Below are positions 6,990 through 16,100 of a DNA stretch of 27,361 nucleotides, piece after piece; the first letter of the stretch is position 1, and each line of letters opens with the position of its first letter. This DNA is from Candidatus Omnitrophota bacterium. Its GTDB lineage: Bacteria; Omnitrophota; Koll11; Tantalellales; Tantalellaceae. The stretch spans positions 1 to 27,361 of the forward strand of contig JADGBB010000015.1 in assembly GCA_015231715.1 (NCBI GenBank), read 5' to 3'. The position numbers and the translations under genes were made by a program. The notes beneath the pieces are model-generated. The model was not told where the DNA came from, did not search any database, and worked only from the letters and a program-made list of their open reading frames with translations.

Positions 6990-8603
6990 ATGATAACGTC
7001 AAATAATGTAACGCTCAGGTTCGGTAAGCGTGATCTTTTTGCTAATGTAAGTATTACTTTTGCTCAAGGTAATTGTTACGGGTTGATCGGCGCTAATGGG
7101 TCGGGCAAGTCTACTTTTTTAAAAATACTTTCGGGTGAAATTGATACTACTTCCGGCGATGTGTATATTGAACCGGGGAAAAGAATGTCTGTATTAAAAC
7201 AGGACCAGTATGCTTTTGATGAATACACGGTCTTGCAGACTGTTGTAATGGGGCATAAGAGGCTTTATGACATTATGAAAGCTAAAGAAGAGATCTATGC
7301 GAAAGAAGAATTTACTGATGAAGACGGGATGGAGGTTGCGCATCTTGAGAGTGAGTTTGCGGAGCTTGATGGGTGGAACGCTGAATCAGACGCGGCTAAA
7401 CTGTTAAGTAATGTCGGTATCGAACAGGATCTTTTAGAAGTTCAGATGAAACATCTTGAAGGCTGGCAGAAAGTCCGTGTGCTTTTAGCTCAAGCGCTTT
7501 TCGGTAATCCTGACATTCTTTTATTGGATGAACCTACAAACCATCTTGATGTAGAAACATGTGTGTGGCTTGAAGGGTTTTTGTGCAACTTTAACAATAC
7601 GGCTATTGTTGTTTCTCATGACAGGCATTTTCTTGATAATGTTTGTACGCATATAGCCGATATCGATTACGGTAAGATACAATTATATGCGGGAAATTAT
7701 TCTTTTTGGATGGAATCGAGCCGGCTTGCTTTGGAACAGCGCGATCAAACAAATAAAAAGATAATGGATAAACGTAAAGAACTGCAGGAGTTTATCGCAA
7801 GGTTTAGCGCGAATGCTTCTAAAGCTAAACAGGCCACAAGCCGTAAAAAAAGTTTAGAAAAATTGACAATCGAAGATATAAAACCTTCTTCCAGAAAATA
7901 CCCTTATATTAATTTCGAGCAGGAAAAAGACGCGGGCAACAGCATATTGAACATTGAAGACCTTTCGAGTTCACGCGACGGTGAAACTTTATTTAAAAAT
8001 TTTACTATGCGTGTAGAGAAGGGCGACAAAATAGCTTTTGTCGGACAAAACGATATGGTTAAAACTATGTTGTTCAAAATATTAATGGGTGAACAAAAAC
8101 AAGATTCCGGCAAGTTTACCTGGGGGACATCGACAAAACGGGCATATTATCCCAAAGATAATACAACCTACTTTGATTCGGATGAAATACTTGTGGATTG
8201 GCTCAGAAAGTATACGGAAAACACCGAAGAGACTTTTGTAAGAGGGTTTTTAGGACGCATGCTTTTTTCCGGAGATGAAGGGTTTAAAAAAGTTAATGTA
8301 CTTTCCGGCGGAGAAAAAGTTAGATGTATGCTCGCGCGCATGATGCTTGTACAGGCTAATGTTTTAATATTGGATGAACCCACTAACCATTTGGACCTTG
8401 AAGCTATAGCCTCGCTTAATGAGGGTCTTATCAAATTCAAAGGTACCGTTCTTTTTTCGTCTCATGACCATCAGCTGGTACAAACAGTAGCAACGCGAAT
8501 TGTTGAAATCACGCCAAAAGGTTACATTGACAGAGTTGATACTACATTTGACGAATACCTGGGAAACAAAGAACTCACCGAAAGACGCCATAAATTATAT
8601 TGA
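6990..8603 (+). CDS. ABC-F family ATPase (YbiT-like)
   Basis: Two ABC domains on one 537-residue chain without membrane helices, joined by a charged linker (about 245-300): the ABC-F layout, closest in style to YbiT. These proteins act on ribosomes in translation regulation or antibiotic protection. Domain 1 has Walker A GANGSGKST (34-42), Walker B with Asp180/Glu181 in LLLDEPTNHLD, and the H-loop SHDRHF. Its signature reads LEGWQKV (156-162) where LSEGQKV or LSGGQ would be expected. Domain 2 has a clear LSGGEK (438-443), LILDEPTNHLD and SSHDHQ, but its Walker A is GQNDMVKT (352-359), lacking two glycines. Degenerate second P-loops do occur in part of this subfamily. An AAAGG ribosome site lies right after the repeat island. 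Confidence 0.93.
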   Translation: MITSNNVTLRFGKRDLFANVSITFAQGNCYGLIGANGSGKSTFLKILSGEIDTTSGDVYIEPGKRMSVLKQDQYAFDEYTVLQTVVMGHKRLYDIMKAKEEIYAKEEFTDEDGMEVAHLESEFAELDGWNAESDAAKLLSNVGIEQDLLEVQMKHLEGWQKVRVLLAQALFGNPDILLLDEPTNHLDVETCVWLEGFLCNFNNTAIVVSHDRHFLDNVCTHIADIDYGKIQLYAGNYSFWMESSRLALEQRDQTNKKIMDKRKELQEFIARFSANASKAKQATSRKKSLEKLTIEDIKPSSRKYPYINFEQEKDAGNSILNIEDLSSSRDGETLFKNFTMRVEKGDKIAFVGQNDMVKTMLFKILMGEQKQDSGKFTWGTSTKRAYYPKDNTTYFDSDEILVDWLRKYTENTEETFVRGFLGRMLFSGDEGFKKVNVLSGGEKVRCMLARMMLVQANVLILDEPTNHLDLEAIASLNEGLIKFKGTVLFSSHDHQLVQTVATRIVEITPKGYIDRVDTTFDEYLGNKELTERRHKLY

Positions 8604-8619
8604 GATAAACTTTTATCTC
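8602..8619. repeat. 8-bp inverted repeat over the ABC-F stop codon
   Basis: GAGATAAA at 8602-8609 pairs with TTTATCTC at 8612-8619 across a CT loop, overlapping the TGA stop (8601-8603). It is AT-rich and lacks a strong T-tail, so it would be at best a weak hairpin or operator-like site. Confidence 0.4.
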
Positions 8620-8646
8620 TGCGCAAATTATGTTATAGTAACTGCC

Positions 8647-8916
8647 ATGAATCCTGAGTATTTCGAGGCTATTATGCTTGTTTGTTTCGGTGTGGCGTGG
8701 CCGGTGTCTATTTATAAACTTCTTAAAACCAAAACTTCTGAGGGTAAAAGTATTCCGTTTGTCGGGATCGTTCTTTTGGGGTATTTTTCCGGTATATGTT
8801 TTCAGTGGTTTGGGGAGAGAGATATTGTTATATTATTGTACTTTTCTAACACATTGATGGTCGCTGTTGATCTATTTTTAACCATAAAGTATAAAAAACG
8901 AAAGGAGACAGTATGA
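8647..8916 (+). CDS. Small PQ-loop-like membrane protein
   Basis: An 89-residue protein starting at the ATG that gives MNPEYFEA. A longer open frame from 8500 overlaps the ABC-F gene and adds residues unlike any signal or domain. Three hydrophobic helices are visible (about 5-22, 36-54, 60-80). The segment AWPVSIYKLLKTKTSEGKS between the first two resembles the PQ-loop motif of SWEET/MtN3-type half-transporters. Three-helix versions would have to dimerise to form a pore; the substrate is unknown. There is no clear Shine-Dalgarno. A TATAGT at 8634-8639 sits close enough to suggest a very short leader. The stop overlaps the next start by four bases (ATGA). Confidence 0.75.
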   Translation: MNPEYFEAIMLVCFGVAWPVSIYKLLKTKTSEGKSIPFVGIVLLGYFSGICFQWFGERDIVILLYFSNTLMVAVDLFLTIKYKKRKETV

Positions 8917-9368
8917 GTATTGAAAAGTATGACCATAAGCATGATAATATTTTAGGGTTTAAAGTTAAGGGAAAACTTACTGCCAAAGATGTGCAGGGAT
9001 TTTTGCCCGAAATGGAAAAATCTGTAAAACTTGCTAATAAAAAACTCAGGCTTTTGATAGATGCCAGAGAAATGCAAGGGGCCGATATTAAATCCGAATG
9101 GGAACTATTTGAGTTTCTTAAACATCATGTTAAAGATATAGAGTATATCGCGCTTGTGGCTGTGCATTCCTGGACAAAGGTTATGAGCGAGTTACTTGCT
9201 GAATCTATTTTTATTATGGCCGAAACCCGTTATTTTAAATCCGAAGAAATAGATGATGCATGGACATGGTTAAATACGGCTAATCATCCGTCGCATATTC
9301 CTGTTCGCAGGGTTATCACGAGTGATAAGGGTTTGTTCACTAAATATGCTTCCCCGAATTATATTTAA
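8913..9368 (+). CDS. SpoIIAA-like (STAS-related) protein
   Basis: A soluble protein of 151 residues whose pattern matches the SpoIIAA-like family (PF11964 type). It opens with a beta strand (ILGFKVKGKLTAKDV) and continues into a long amphipathic helix. Then come LRLLIDAREMQG, a second helix, YIALVAVHSWTKVMSE, and a final helix around EEIDDAWTWL. Family members have a STAS-like fold and are often found with transporters; the biochemical role is not settled. AAAGGAG precedes the ATG, and the ATGA overlap with the PQ-loop gene indicates coupled translation. The last 25 residues, after the helix ending WTWLN, have no clear counterpart in the fold. Confidence 0.85.
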   Translation: MSIEKYDHKHDNILGFKVKGKLTAKDVQGFLPEMEKSVKLANKKLRLLIDAREMQGADIKSEWELFEFLKHHVKDIEYIALVAVHSWTKVMSELLAESIFIMAETRYFKSEEIDDAWTWLNTANHPSHIPVRRVITSDKGLFTKYASPNYI

Positions 9369-9396
9369 TTAAGTTGTTTTTGAGTTATAGTAAATA

Positions 9397-9425
9397 TTGA
9401 AATAATTTATTATTTATTGTAGTAT
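9397..9425 (+). promoter_or_regulatory. Candidate sigma-70-type promoter for the secreted-protein cluster
   Basis: TTGAAA (9397-9402) and TAGTAT (9420-9425) are separated by 17 bases, and the region is very AT-rich. It lies in the 110-base gap before the beta-barrel gene, leaving an untranslated leader of about 45 bases. The call rests on consensus match only. Confidence 0.35.
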
Positions 9426-9478
9426 ATTGCCAACTATCATGTGTTAATATTAATTCTTATTAATGAAAAAGGGTGTCT

Positions 9479-11230
9479 ATGAAAAATAAAAAATTGTTCC
9501 TTTCAATTGCTGTAGTTCTAATATCCACATTTTTTGCCGTTTCAGCATTTTCAGTTGAAGTTTATTATTTAGGAGGAGGATCTGACTCAGGTTCTGCCGA
9601 TGGAGTGGATAATGCTTCGTTTAGTCTTGCGCAAAGAGCGAAAGATCTCGTGGATTTCGGCGCTTATGGAGAATACGGGCCGGAACGTTCAGGAAGGATA
9701 TCAGGAACAATAGATGAAACGATAAGCTGGAACAGTGTTAGCGGTAACGGTGAAAAATCTTTTCTTAGAAGAGGCGTTGACCATACAACCGGACTTAACT
9801 TAAATGTTCAAGAAAAACTATTTAGGGATTATCAGTTCGAGAGCCAGCTTTATTTAAGAAAAACAGATGACAGAAGGGTTGATTCACGTAAAGATGTCAG
9901 ATTAAAACAGCTTTCAACTAAAATATATAATCAGGATAATGTTGTTGAGTTCGGAGATATTTACGCTGATTTCAGCCAGTTTGTTATGGGGTCTAGCTTG
10001 GAAGGGTTTAATGCAAAAATTTCTTATCCTGAGGGAATGAAATATAATTTTGTAGCGGCACGTAATAATGAAGCAGATATAGCAATGGACCAGTACACTA
10101 AATATGTGTATGGAGCTAAAGCTGATTATTTATTTGAGAATGATTCATATTTTTTCCCGCAGTTTAGATTAGGGTTTCAGGGGGCTACGTCTCAGGACGA
10201 TAAAGGTTCAGTAGATAAGTTTGTTGATACAAATGATATGGATAACTCTGTTTTCGGCTTTGACGGTGAAGCTAAAGTTGTCAATAATTTGAAAGTTGAG
10301 TATGAACTTGCAGAAAGTATTTATACGCAAGACGTGAGAGCTCATGTTGAAAAAGATACCCAGTACGGCACGGCTTTCAGAATAAAGCCTTCACTTACCA
10401 TTGATAAAGTAAATGTTCGTTACCTTTTTTATTATGTAGATCCAAAATTTTATACTAACACAGGTTCCGCTTCAACCGATAAATTACAGCATCAGGTCTC
10501 AATGGATTGGCAGATGATCGATCAGGTCAATCTTTCGTTCGTTGAAAACTTTTACTGGGATAAGCTTAAAGGCAGTTCACGAACAGTTAGAACATATAAT
10601 GATGAACAGTACATAACCCTTAATATAAGGCCGTTTGACGCAAGAAAAAGTTTTTCTGCAAGAACTTATGTGAATTTATTACATAGGAATTCTTCTGATA
10701 AAGTGAACTCGCTTGAATCTGAAACTTCTACATACGGTGTTTCGATGAACGATTCTATGAATGAAGGAAAAATATACTACGGAACATATTATGAGTTCAG
10801 AGAATACAATGATCTAGCTAATAATAATTCAGGTTCGGATATATATCATAGAGTTGGTGGCAACTTATCTTTTGATACCGATCTTTTTGGGCGCAGGCTT
10901 TATTTAGGGAATGAACTTTCTTTTGATTTTAGAAGTACTAAAAACGATAATAATCCTGATTTTAATGTGAATCATTCATTCAACGGAACGTATTCTATAC
11001 TTGATAATTGCGATCTAAGGTTCGGAAATAACATCAGTTTTTATGATGCCGCAGGTCCCGGATCTAATATGGAAGGGAACAGGGCTTTTTTTGAGGCGGA
11101 ATATCGTCTTAGTGAAAAAAGAGATACAAGATGCGTATTAAGACTCGAAGAGAATAGATATGTTCATGAAGACGGAACTCAAAGTTATAAAGAAAACAGG
11201 GCTATTTTGAAATTCATGAGCAATTTTTAA
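9479..11230 (+). CDS. Predicted outer-membrane beta-barrel protein
   Basis: The ATG at 9479 (AAAAAGGG upstream) is preferred over an in-frame GTG at 9473. The N-terminus MKNKKLFLSIAVVLISTF with the following AVSAFSVE is a Sec signal peptide. The mature part, about 555 residues, has no other hydrophobic helix. It is rich in alternating aromatic and polar residues with Asp/Asn/Gly turns (for example YNFVAARNNEADIAMDQYTK), as expected of transmembrane beta-strands. It ends ILKFMSNF; a terminal Phe with an alternating pattern matches the BAM recognition signal. I do not recognise a specific porin family. It heads a same-strand cluster of exported proteins and might be their outer-membrane partner; that is inference from position. 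Confidence 0.75.
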   Translation: MKNKKLFLSIAVVLISTFFAVSAFSVEVYYLGGGSDSGSADGVDNASFSLAQRAKDLVDFGAYGEYGPERSGRISGTIDETISWNSVSGNGEKSFLRRGVDHTTGLNLNVQEKLFRDYQFESQLYLRKTDDRRVDSRKDVRLKQLSTKIYNQDNVVEFGDIYADFSQFVMGSSLEGFNAKISYPEGMKYNFVAARNNEADIAMDQYTKYVYGAKADYLFENDSYFFPQFRLGFQGATSQDDKGSVDKFVDTNDMDNSVFGFDGEAKVVNNLKVEYELAESIYTQDVRAHVEKDTQYGTAFRIKPSLTIDKVNVRYLFYYVDPKFYTNTGSASTDKLQHQVSMDWQMIDQVNLSFVENFYWDKLKGSSRTVRTYNDEQYITLNIRPFDARKSFSARTYVNLLHRNSSDKVNSLESETSTYGVSMNDSMNEGKIYYGTYYEFREYNDLANNNSGSDIYHRVGGNLSFDTDLFGRRLYLGNELSFDFRSTKNDNNPDFNVNHSFNGTYSILDNCDLRFGNNISFYDAAGPGSNMEGNRAFFEAEYRLSEKRDTRCVLRLEENRYVHEDGTQSYKENRAILKFMSNF

Positions 11231-11241
11231 TAAGAGGAAAA

Positions 11242-11700
11242 ATGCGAAACTTTAAAAAAGTCATATTCATACTGTTAACATTTGTTTTTAGCTCCGTTCT
11301 TGCTCATCCAGCCGGTTCTACTGATGTTCTGAAAAAGAATCCTTCAAGTTCAAGGCAACTGGCAGCGGTTCTTCTTGATAAAGTTTTTGATTCATATCTT
11401 ATTTACACAAGAGGAAATTTTGGGGAGATAGTTTCGAATGATTTTGTGCCATCAGGTACAGATCTTTTAAATAATCTCGGCACATCTACTGCGGGTAACA
11501 ATACACTGGAAATAGAATATTTCCTGAATAATGTTATTCCTTCAGAAAATAAACTATTTTTGTCGTTCAAATGGCTGAAAAAAAGTGTGCCTTTTTCAAC
11601 CGGTAATATTACTCTTACCGAAGGAGAAGCTGAGTTTGTTTTTAAACGGGAAGATACCGGATGGAAGCTGTATCAAATTAAAGGCGACAATCCGTTTTGA
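11242..11700 (+). CDS. Small exported protein with a minimal NTF2-like cassette domain
   Basis: 152 residues with a signal peptide (KKVIFILLTFVFSSVLA). The rest resembles the central part of the cassette shared by the three following large proteins. A helix with LLDKVFDSYLIYTRGNF is followed by a conserved acidic/hydrophobic turn, FLSFKWLKKSVPF (compare the KWDKKQVP element of the others), LTEGEAEFVF, and WKLYQIKGDNPF (compare IYNLRGNLIY). It stops where the others continue into YATLSPEIAE, so it is a stand-alone, shorter relative. The helix-then-sheet order suggests an NTF2/SnoaL-like fold, but no catalytic residue is evident. AGAGG precedes the ATG, and the beta-barrel stop is 11 bases upstream, so it is probably in the same operon. 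Confidence 0.75.
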   Translation: MRNFKKVIFILLTFVFSSVLAHPAGSTDVLKKNPSSSRQLAAVLLDKVFDSYLIYTRGNFGEIVSNDFVPSGTDLLNNLGTSTAGNNTLEIEYFLNNVIPSENKLFLSFKWLKKSVPFSTGNITLTEGEAEFVFKREDTGWKLYQIKGDNPF

Positions 11701-11744
11701 TGTTGTTTTTTTAGTTGCAATAATATATTTTAAAAAGGAAAAAG

Positions 11745-13040
11745 ATGAAACTAACAAAAAAAAATATTATGTTCATTTTGGCAGTTCTGTTTTTTGCGGT
11801 TAATGCGGTATCGGATCAAGCGTGGTGTTCAGCGGGCAAAGCCGGTACTCCTTCAGGCGGCAGGATAAGCACTGATCCGATTGTGATACTTGACGCGAGG
11901 CTTAATACTTATTCACTGCAAACAGTTAAGGGCGAAGTTATCGTGAGAAGCGAAGATCTAAGAACCGGCAAGATCATTATCACCGGCATATTTTCGCATC
12001 TTGATAATATCGGCAAAATACTTTTTTCTGAAGACGGCGGGATGACATTTAAGGAAATGCCGGTACAAGAGAATTTGCAATATGAGATCACTCCTTTGCC
12101 GGGTAAAAGATATGATCCGATCGTTCAGTTTATTGATGATTCCGGCAGCCGCCAGGAGATAAAGGTATTTCAGGATGTTGAAGCTATAGTATACAGTGAT
12201 GTGGACTATAAAGAAATGATCATTGAAGCTATAAGAGGTGTTTCGCTGGCCTATGAAAGACAAAGTGTAAATGATTTTTCGCGGCTGGTTTCAAGAGAAT
12301 ATCTTGGTAATAAAGTTTTTCTTGATGAGGGGGTAAGATTTGATTTTGATATGTTCACCGACATACGACTTGTTATTTATGTTGAAAGGATAGTAAGAGA
12401 GAAAGATCTATTTAGCGCTGAAACTAAATGGGATAAAAAACAGATACCTCGCTCAACAGGGCAGCAGCAGATGACTTCAGGCAGAACAACTTTTGTATTT
12501 AAGATCGAAGACGGAGCGATGAAGATATATAACTTGAGAGGGAACCTTATTTACGCGACATTGTCGCCGGAGATCGCCGAAGCGTCGGGACTTAGTTCCG
12601 CGGTTGTGGAAGCTGTGCGCGAAGCGAGGAATGATAGGGACCAGACACAGCCGGGTGCGGGGGAGACGGAAGACGCCGGAGGAGCGGGTGCTGTATCAAC
12701 GCTTACAGTAAAAGAGGGCTCGTTTATTGATGGGGAAGAGTATGATCTTTCATCAAATCAAGTAGTTATGGCTAACGGAGATTTTTCAAATGATGTCGGC
12801 GAACTCGATCCAAATGGCAATCCGGGATGGATTCTTTCTTCGAATTTTAATGGCATTACAGAGGCATCAAGTGAAGGATACAATCTAAATGTAACAGTTG
12901 GTCTTGTAGCGGGACAGGTATATATTTATAAGACAACATCCGGTGAATTTGCAAAGATTGAAATATTGAATAAGGTGGGAAATGAAATATCTTTTAAATA
13001 TGCCGTACAAACCGACGGTACTAGGAATTTAAGGACATGA
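11745..13040 (+). CDS. Exported cassette protein, short form
   Basis: A signal peptide (about residues 1-28, ending near QAWCSA) is followed almost directly by the shared cassette. It has an Ig-like beta segment (about 50-145; ILFSEDGGMTF), then an NTF2-like segment (about 146-262; VSLAYERQSVNDF, REYLGNKVF, DEGVRFDFDMF, TKWDKKQIPRSTG). The motif RGNLIYATLSPEIAEASGL starts at 265. A linker starting at QPG and rich in Gly/Glu leads to a C-terminal beta-rich domain (about 315-431) ending YAVQTDGTRNLRT at the stop. It has the same order of elements as the ends of the 1407- and 1136-residue proteins, without their long N-terminal regions. The family is not recognised. AAAAAGGAAAAAG precedes the ATG, and a terminator lies 29 bases after the stop. 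Confidence 0.85.
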   Translation: MKLTKKNIMFILAVLFFAVNAVSDQAWCSAGKAGTPSGGRISTDPIVILDARLNTYSLQTVKGEVIVRSEDLRTGKIIITGIFSHLDNIGKILFSEDGGMTFKEMPVQENLQYEITPLPGKRYDPIVQFIDDSGSRQEIKVFQDVEAIVYSDVDYKEMIIEAIRGVSLAYERQSVNDFSRLVSREYLGNKVFLDEGVRFDFDMFTDIRLVIYVERIVREKDLFSAETKWDKKQIPRSTGQQQMTSGRTTFVFKIEDGAMKIYNLRGNLIYATLSPEIAEASGLSSAVVEAVREARNDRDQTQPGAGETEDAGGAGAVSTLTVKEGSFIDGEEYDLSSNQVVMANGDFSNDVGELDPNGNPGWILSSNFNGITEASSEGYNLNVTVGLVAGQVYIYKTTSGEFAKIEILNKVGNEISFKYAVQTDGTRNLRT

Positions 13041-13068
13041 AAATAAAAATTTGAAATATGAGAGCATG

Positions 13069-13097
13069 AAAAAGGCATCCCGACGGATGCCTTTTTT
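13069..13097 (+). terminator. Rho-independent terminator
   Basis: AAAAAGGCATCC (13069-13080) pairs with GGATGCCTTTTT (13085-13096) across a CGAC loop and is followed by a T-run. It lies in the 94-base gap after the 431-residue protein. It would end or attenuate the transcript before the 1407-residue gene. Confidence 0.9.
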
Positions 13098-13134
13098 GTT
13101 TAATGTGTTCAACCTTATTTTTGAGGAGTGATAA

Positions 13135-16100
13135 ATGAAAAAAATTATTAGTTTGTTAACGGCCGGGATATTCTTTTTTAGTTGTTTTTTGCCCGGGACG
13201 GATTCCTTCGCGGATGACAGCGCTACGGCAACGGCGGTTAAAGAGCTTATGGGGGCGCTCAGTAATTTTCTGGGAGATTCGGCTAAAATGACACCGATGA
13301 CGGACGAGAAAAAAATAAAGTATATGCTTGAAGAAGCTAAAAAACGGATTTGGGAAGCAACCGAAAAACAAAGCATAGGATTGTTCAAGGAAAAATTAAA
13401 AGAATACGCAAAACAGCGTATTCAGACGGATATCTTTAAAAAAAGAGTAACAAAGATGCTTATGGAAGCGATAATTGAGGATAAGAACGTAGGAGCTTTG
13501 TGGAGTAAAGCTTCGGCTGAGATCGCTAGTGAGCTTGACACAAAAATGAAGGCGATAGGTCACTCGATTGACGCGCTGGATACCGGTTACACAGTCTATA
13601 AGGAATGGTCTACAGGCGGGGCGGAGAAGGGTTTAAGAAAAATGGGTACAGAAGTAGCGGATAAGATAATGGAATATTTTATACCCGGATGGGGTTATTA
13701 TAGATTGGCTCAGTCGCTTGTCGAAGCGCTTGGAGAATATGTAATGGCATACGCGTTTGATGCGGCTTTCCAAGCAAAACTAAAAATACTTTTACCGGTA
13801 CAGCCCTCGGATAAAGCGGCTTTCGCTAAATGGATACTGAATACCGATATTAACAGTTATGTTACAAGGGAATGGGATGAGCAGCTGGCTTATTCCGGAT
13901 TTTACGCCAAATATGACGGTAATACAAAAACAAAAGAAGAGGGCGGAGATGCTATGAAAAAAGCCCTTATAAACCACCTGCAGACGCTTAAGGACGAACT
14001 AAAGAAAAAAGAACAAATAAAGAACGAACTTGAAGAAAAGATCCGGCAGGAGGAAGAAAAAACAAGAGAAGCTGAAAAAGCCGTAAAGGCTGTTACGCAA
14101 AAGACTTTAGCGGATGCCGAGGTCTATCTTTCTTTAATACAAAGATTTGAGGAAAATTTTTTAGGATATAAAAAGATCGACGCTAAGAACAATGTTACTA
14201 AAAAAGAAAAAGAATATTCCGAGTATGTATCCACTTACAGTAAAGGACAATCTGTCACATACTCTCCCATGGATAAAAGTTCGATACTCTCGGCGCTTGA
14301 AGCGGTCGGAAACGAGGTTAAGGAAGATGGTACGGGCGGATATGACGAAGAAGCCGCTAATAGACTTTATGATCACTATTTTGAGGTTAGAAAAAATGTT
14401 ATAGACCAAAGCAGCCAAGAGATCGCGCAAAAACAAAAAGCCGCTCAAGACGCGGTCGCTCGAATTAACGCTGTATATCAGCCGCAACATGACGCGGCCG
14501 CGGGAGAATATAATAAAGCGAGAACGCCTGAGGAAAGAGCAAGCAAACTGCACGCAGTAAGAAACATAGGTGATGCATGGGGTAATGCTACTTCACCGTA
14601 TATGCATGCCTATAACGGAGGATTAACAAGGGATCAGGCAAAAGACATTGAAGTTCTATCCGCGATGGAAAATCTCGTTATGACCGAAATTCTAGCAAGA
14701 GGAAGAGTCATGCAGCAAAATATCATAGACGCGATAGACGGCGGAGGTCAAAAACTACGCGAAGCATTGGATGATTTTAATTTGGATTACGGAAAGGTTG
14801 TTAATGAAATAGGGAATGAAATGTATTTCGGAGGTTATTGGAGATATTCAGAGGGGTGTTTGAACGCGGTTCAAAAACAGTATTCTTTCCATGATGTCGG
14901 CACTTATGAATCGGCATTAAGAGATCTTGAAGAATTAAGAGACAATCTTATTAAAGACACGCAAACAGCCCCAAGGATCTATGTTAAAGAAAAAGCCATG
15001 TATGAAAAGTATTACAAGGCTGTTACAGAGGTAATAAGTAAATATGAAGAAACCGTTCCTGCAAATCTCAGAGTTTTGCAGGGAGATAATGAAAGCGGAA
15101 AGAGTATATGCGGAAGTTACGGAGCGCATTCTTTTTTTATTACGGCAAATAAAAATTCACGTTATAACCGCAGGTCTACAGGGATAATCACAAATGACCG
15201 CTATACCGGTTTTTCGGTAAGAACACCGAGCTATCAGGGTACTATAGAGGAAATGATGGATAATATAAATAAAGATCCTTTTAACGGGCAAAAAGCCATG
15301 GAATATCTGAATAAAAGCATTGCCGAAATGAAACCGAAAGCCGAAGCTGACAGGGATGTTAAGGTGCTAGTAAATGTGATAAATAGGGTAAGTGAAGAAA
15401 TCATGAAATTTGAAATGTATTGGGAACCGGAAAAGATAAAGAAAAAAGCTTTAAAGTTGTTCGGCCAGGGCGGAAATATTTTAGTTGATCCCGAAGACAG
15501 CGAAGGTGCGCGGTATATTGATAAAATGAAAGAATTTTGGGAAAACAATTCTAAACTTGTTGATGTGTTGGTATCTTTGAAAAAAAACATAGGGACAACA
15601 CTTGTCTCATATTCATGGTTCAGTCTCAAGGATCACTACTATACTCAAATTGAGAGTTATGCCGGGATCCCCCAAATTATTGAGTTCTACGAAACAAAAC
15701 AAAAAGAAGCGATAGAAGAATATAATAAAAGAATAAGCAGTTTGCAAAACAATTATAAGAATGCCCGGGAAAGATACGAAAAAATAAAAGACGCTCCGGG
15801 AAAATCTTTAAGGCAGATAGAAGAAGAGCTGCTATCTATAGAAAATTCGGCAACGAATAATCTTATAATGATGAAGAATGTTAAGGAGAATCCGGAAATA
15901 AAAAAAATAGTTGAAGAATGGACGAAACTGCAAGAAACGATCATTGAATACAGAAAAGAGTTGGACAAAAAGTCAGGAGCTAGCGGCGGTTCGGCCGGTG
16001 GCGGGACGGGACTACAGGGTAAGCCAGAAAGCCCTGAACCTGAAAAACCGATATATAAGCCTGAAAATTTTGATGTCAATGATCCCTCTGTAAACGGCCG

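Noticed and set aside
8500..8646. N-terminal extension of the small PQ-loop-like protein
   Set aside because: It overlaps the end of the ABC-F gene in another frame, and the extra residues look unlike a signal or membrane segment; the protein-like part begins at 8647.
11585..11803. 72-residue plus-strand frame overlapping two exported-protein genes
   Set aside because: It is out of frame with both neighbours, which have signal peptides and ribosome sites.
13135..13200. Lipoprotein signal for the 1407-residue protein
   Set aside because: The Cys in FFFSCFLPG is not preceded by a standard lipobox; an AxA-like cleavage near DSFAD fits better.
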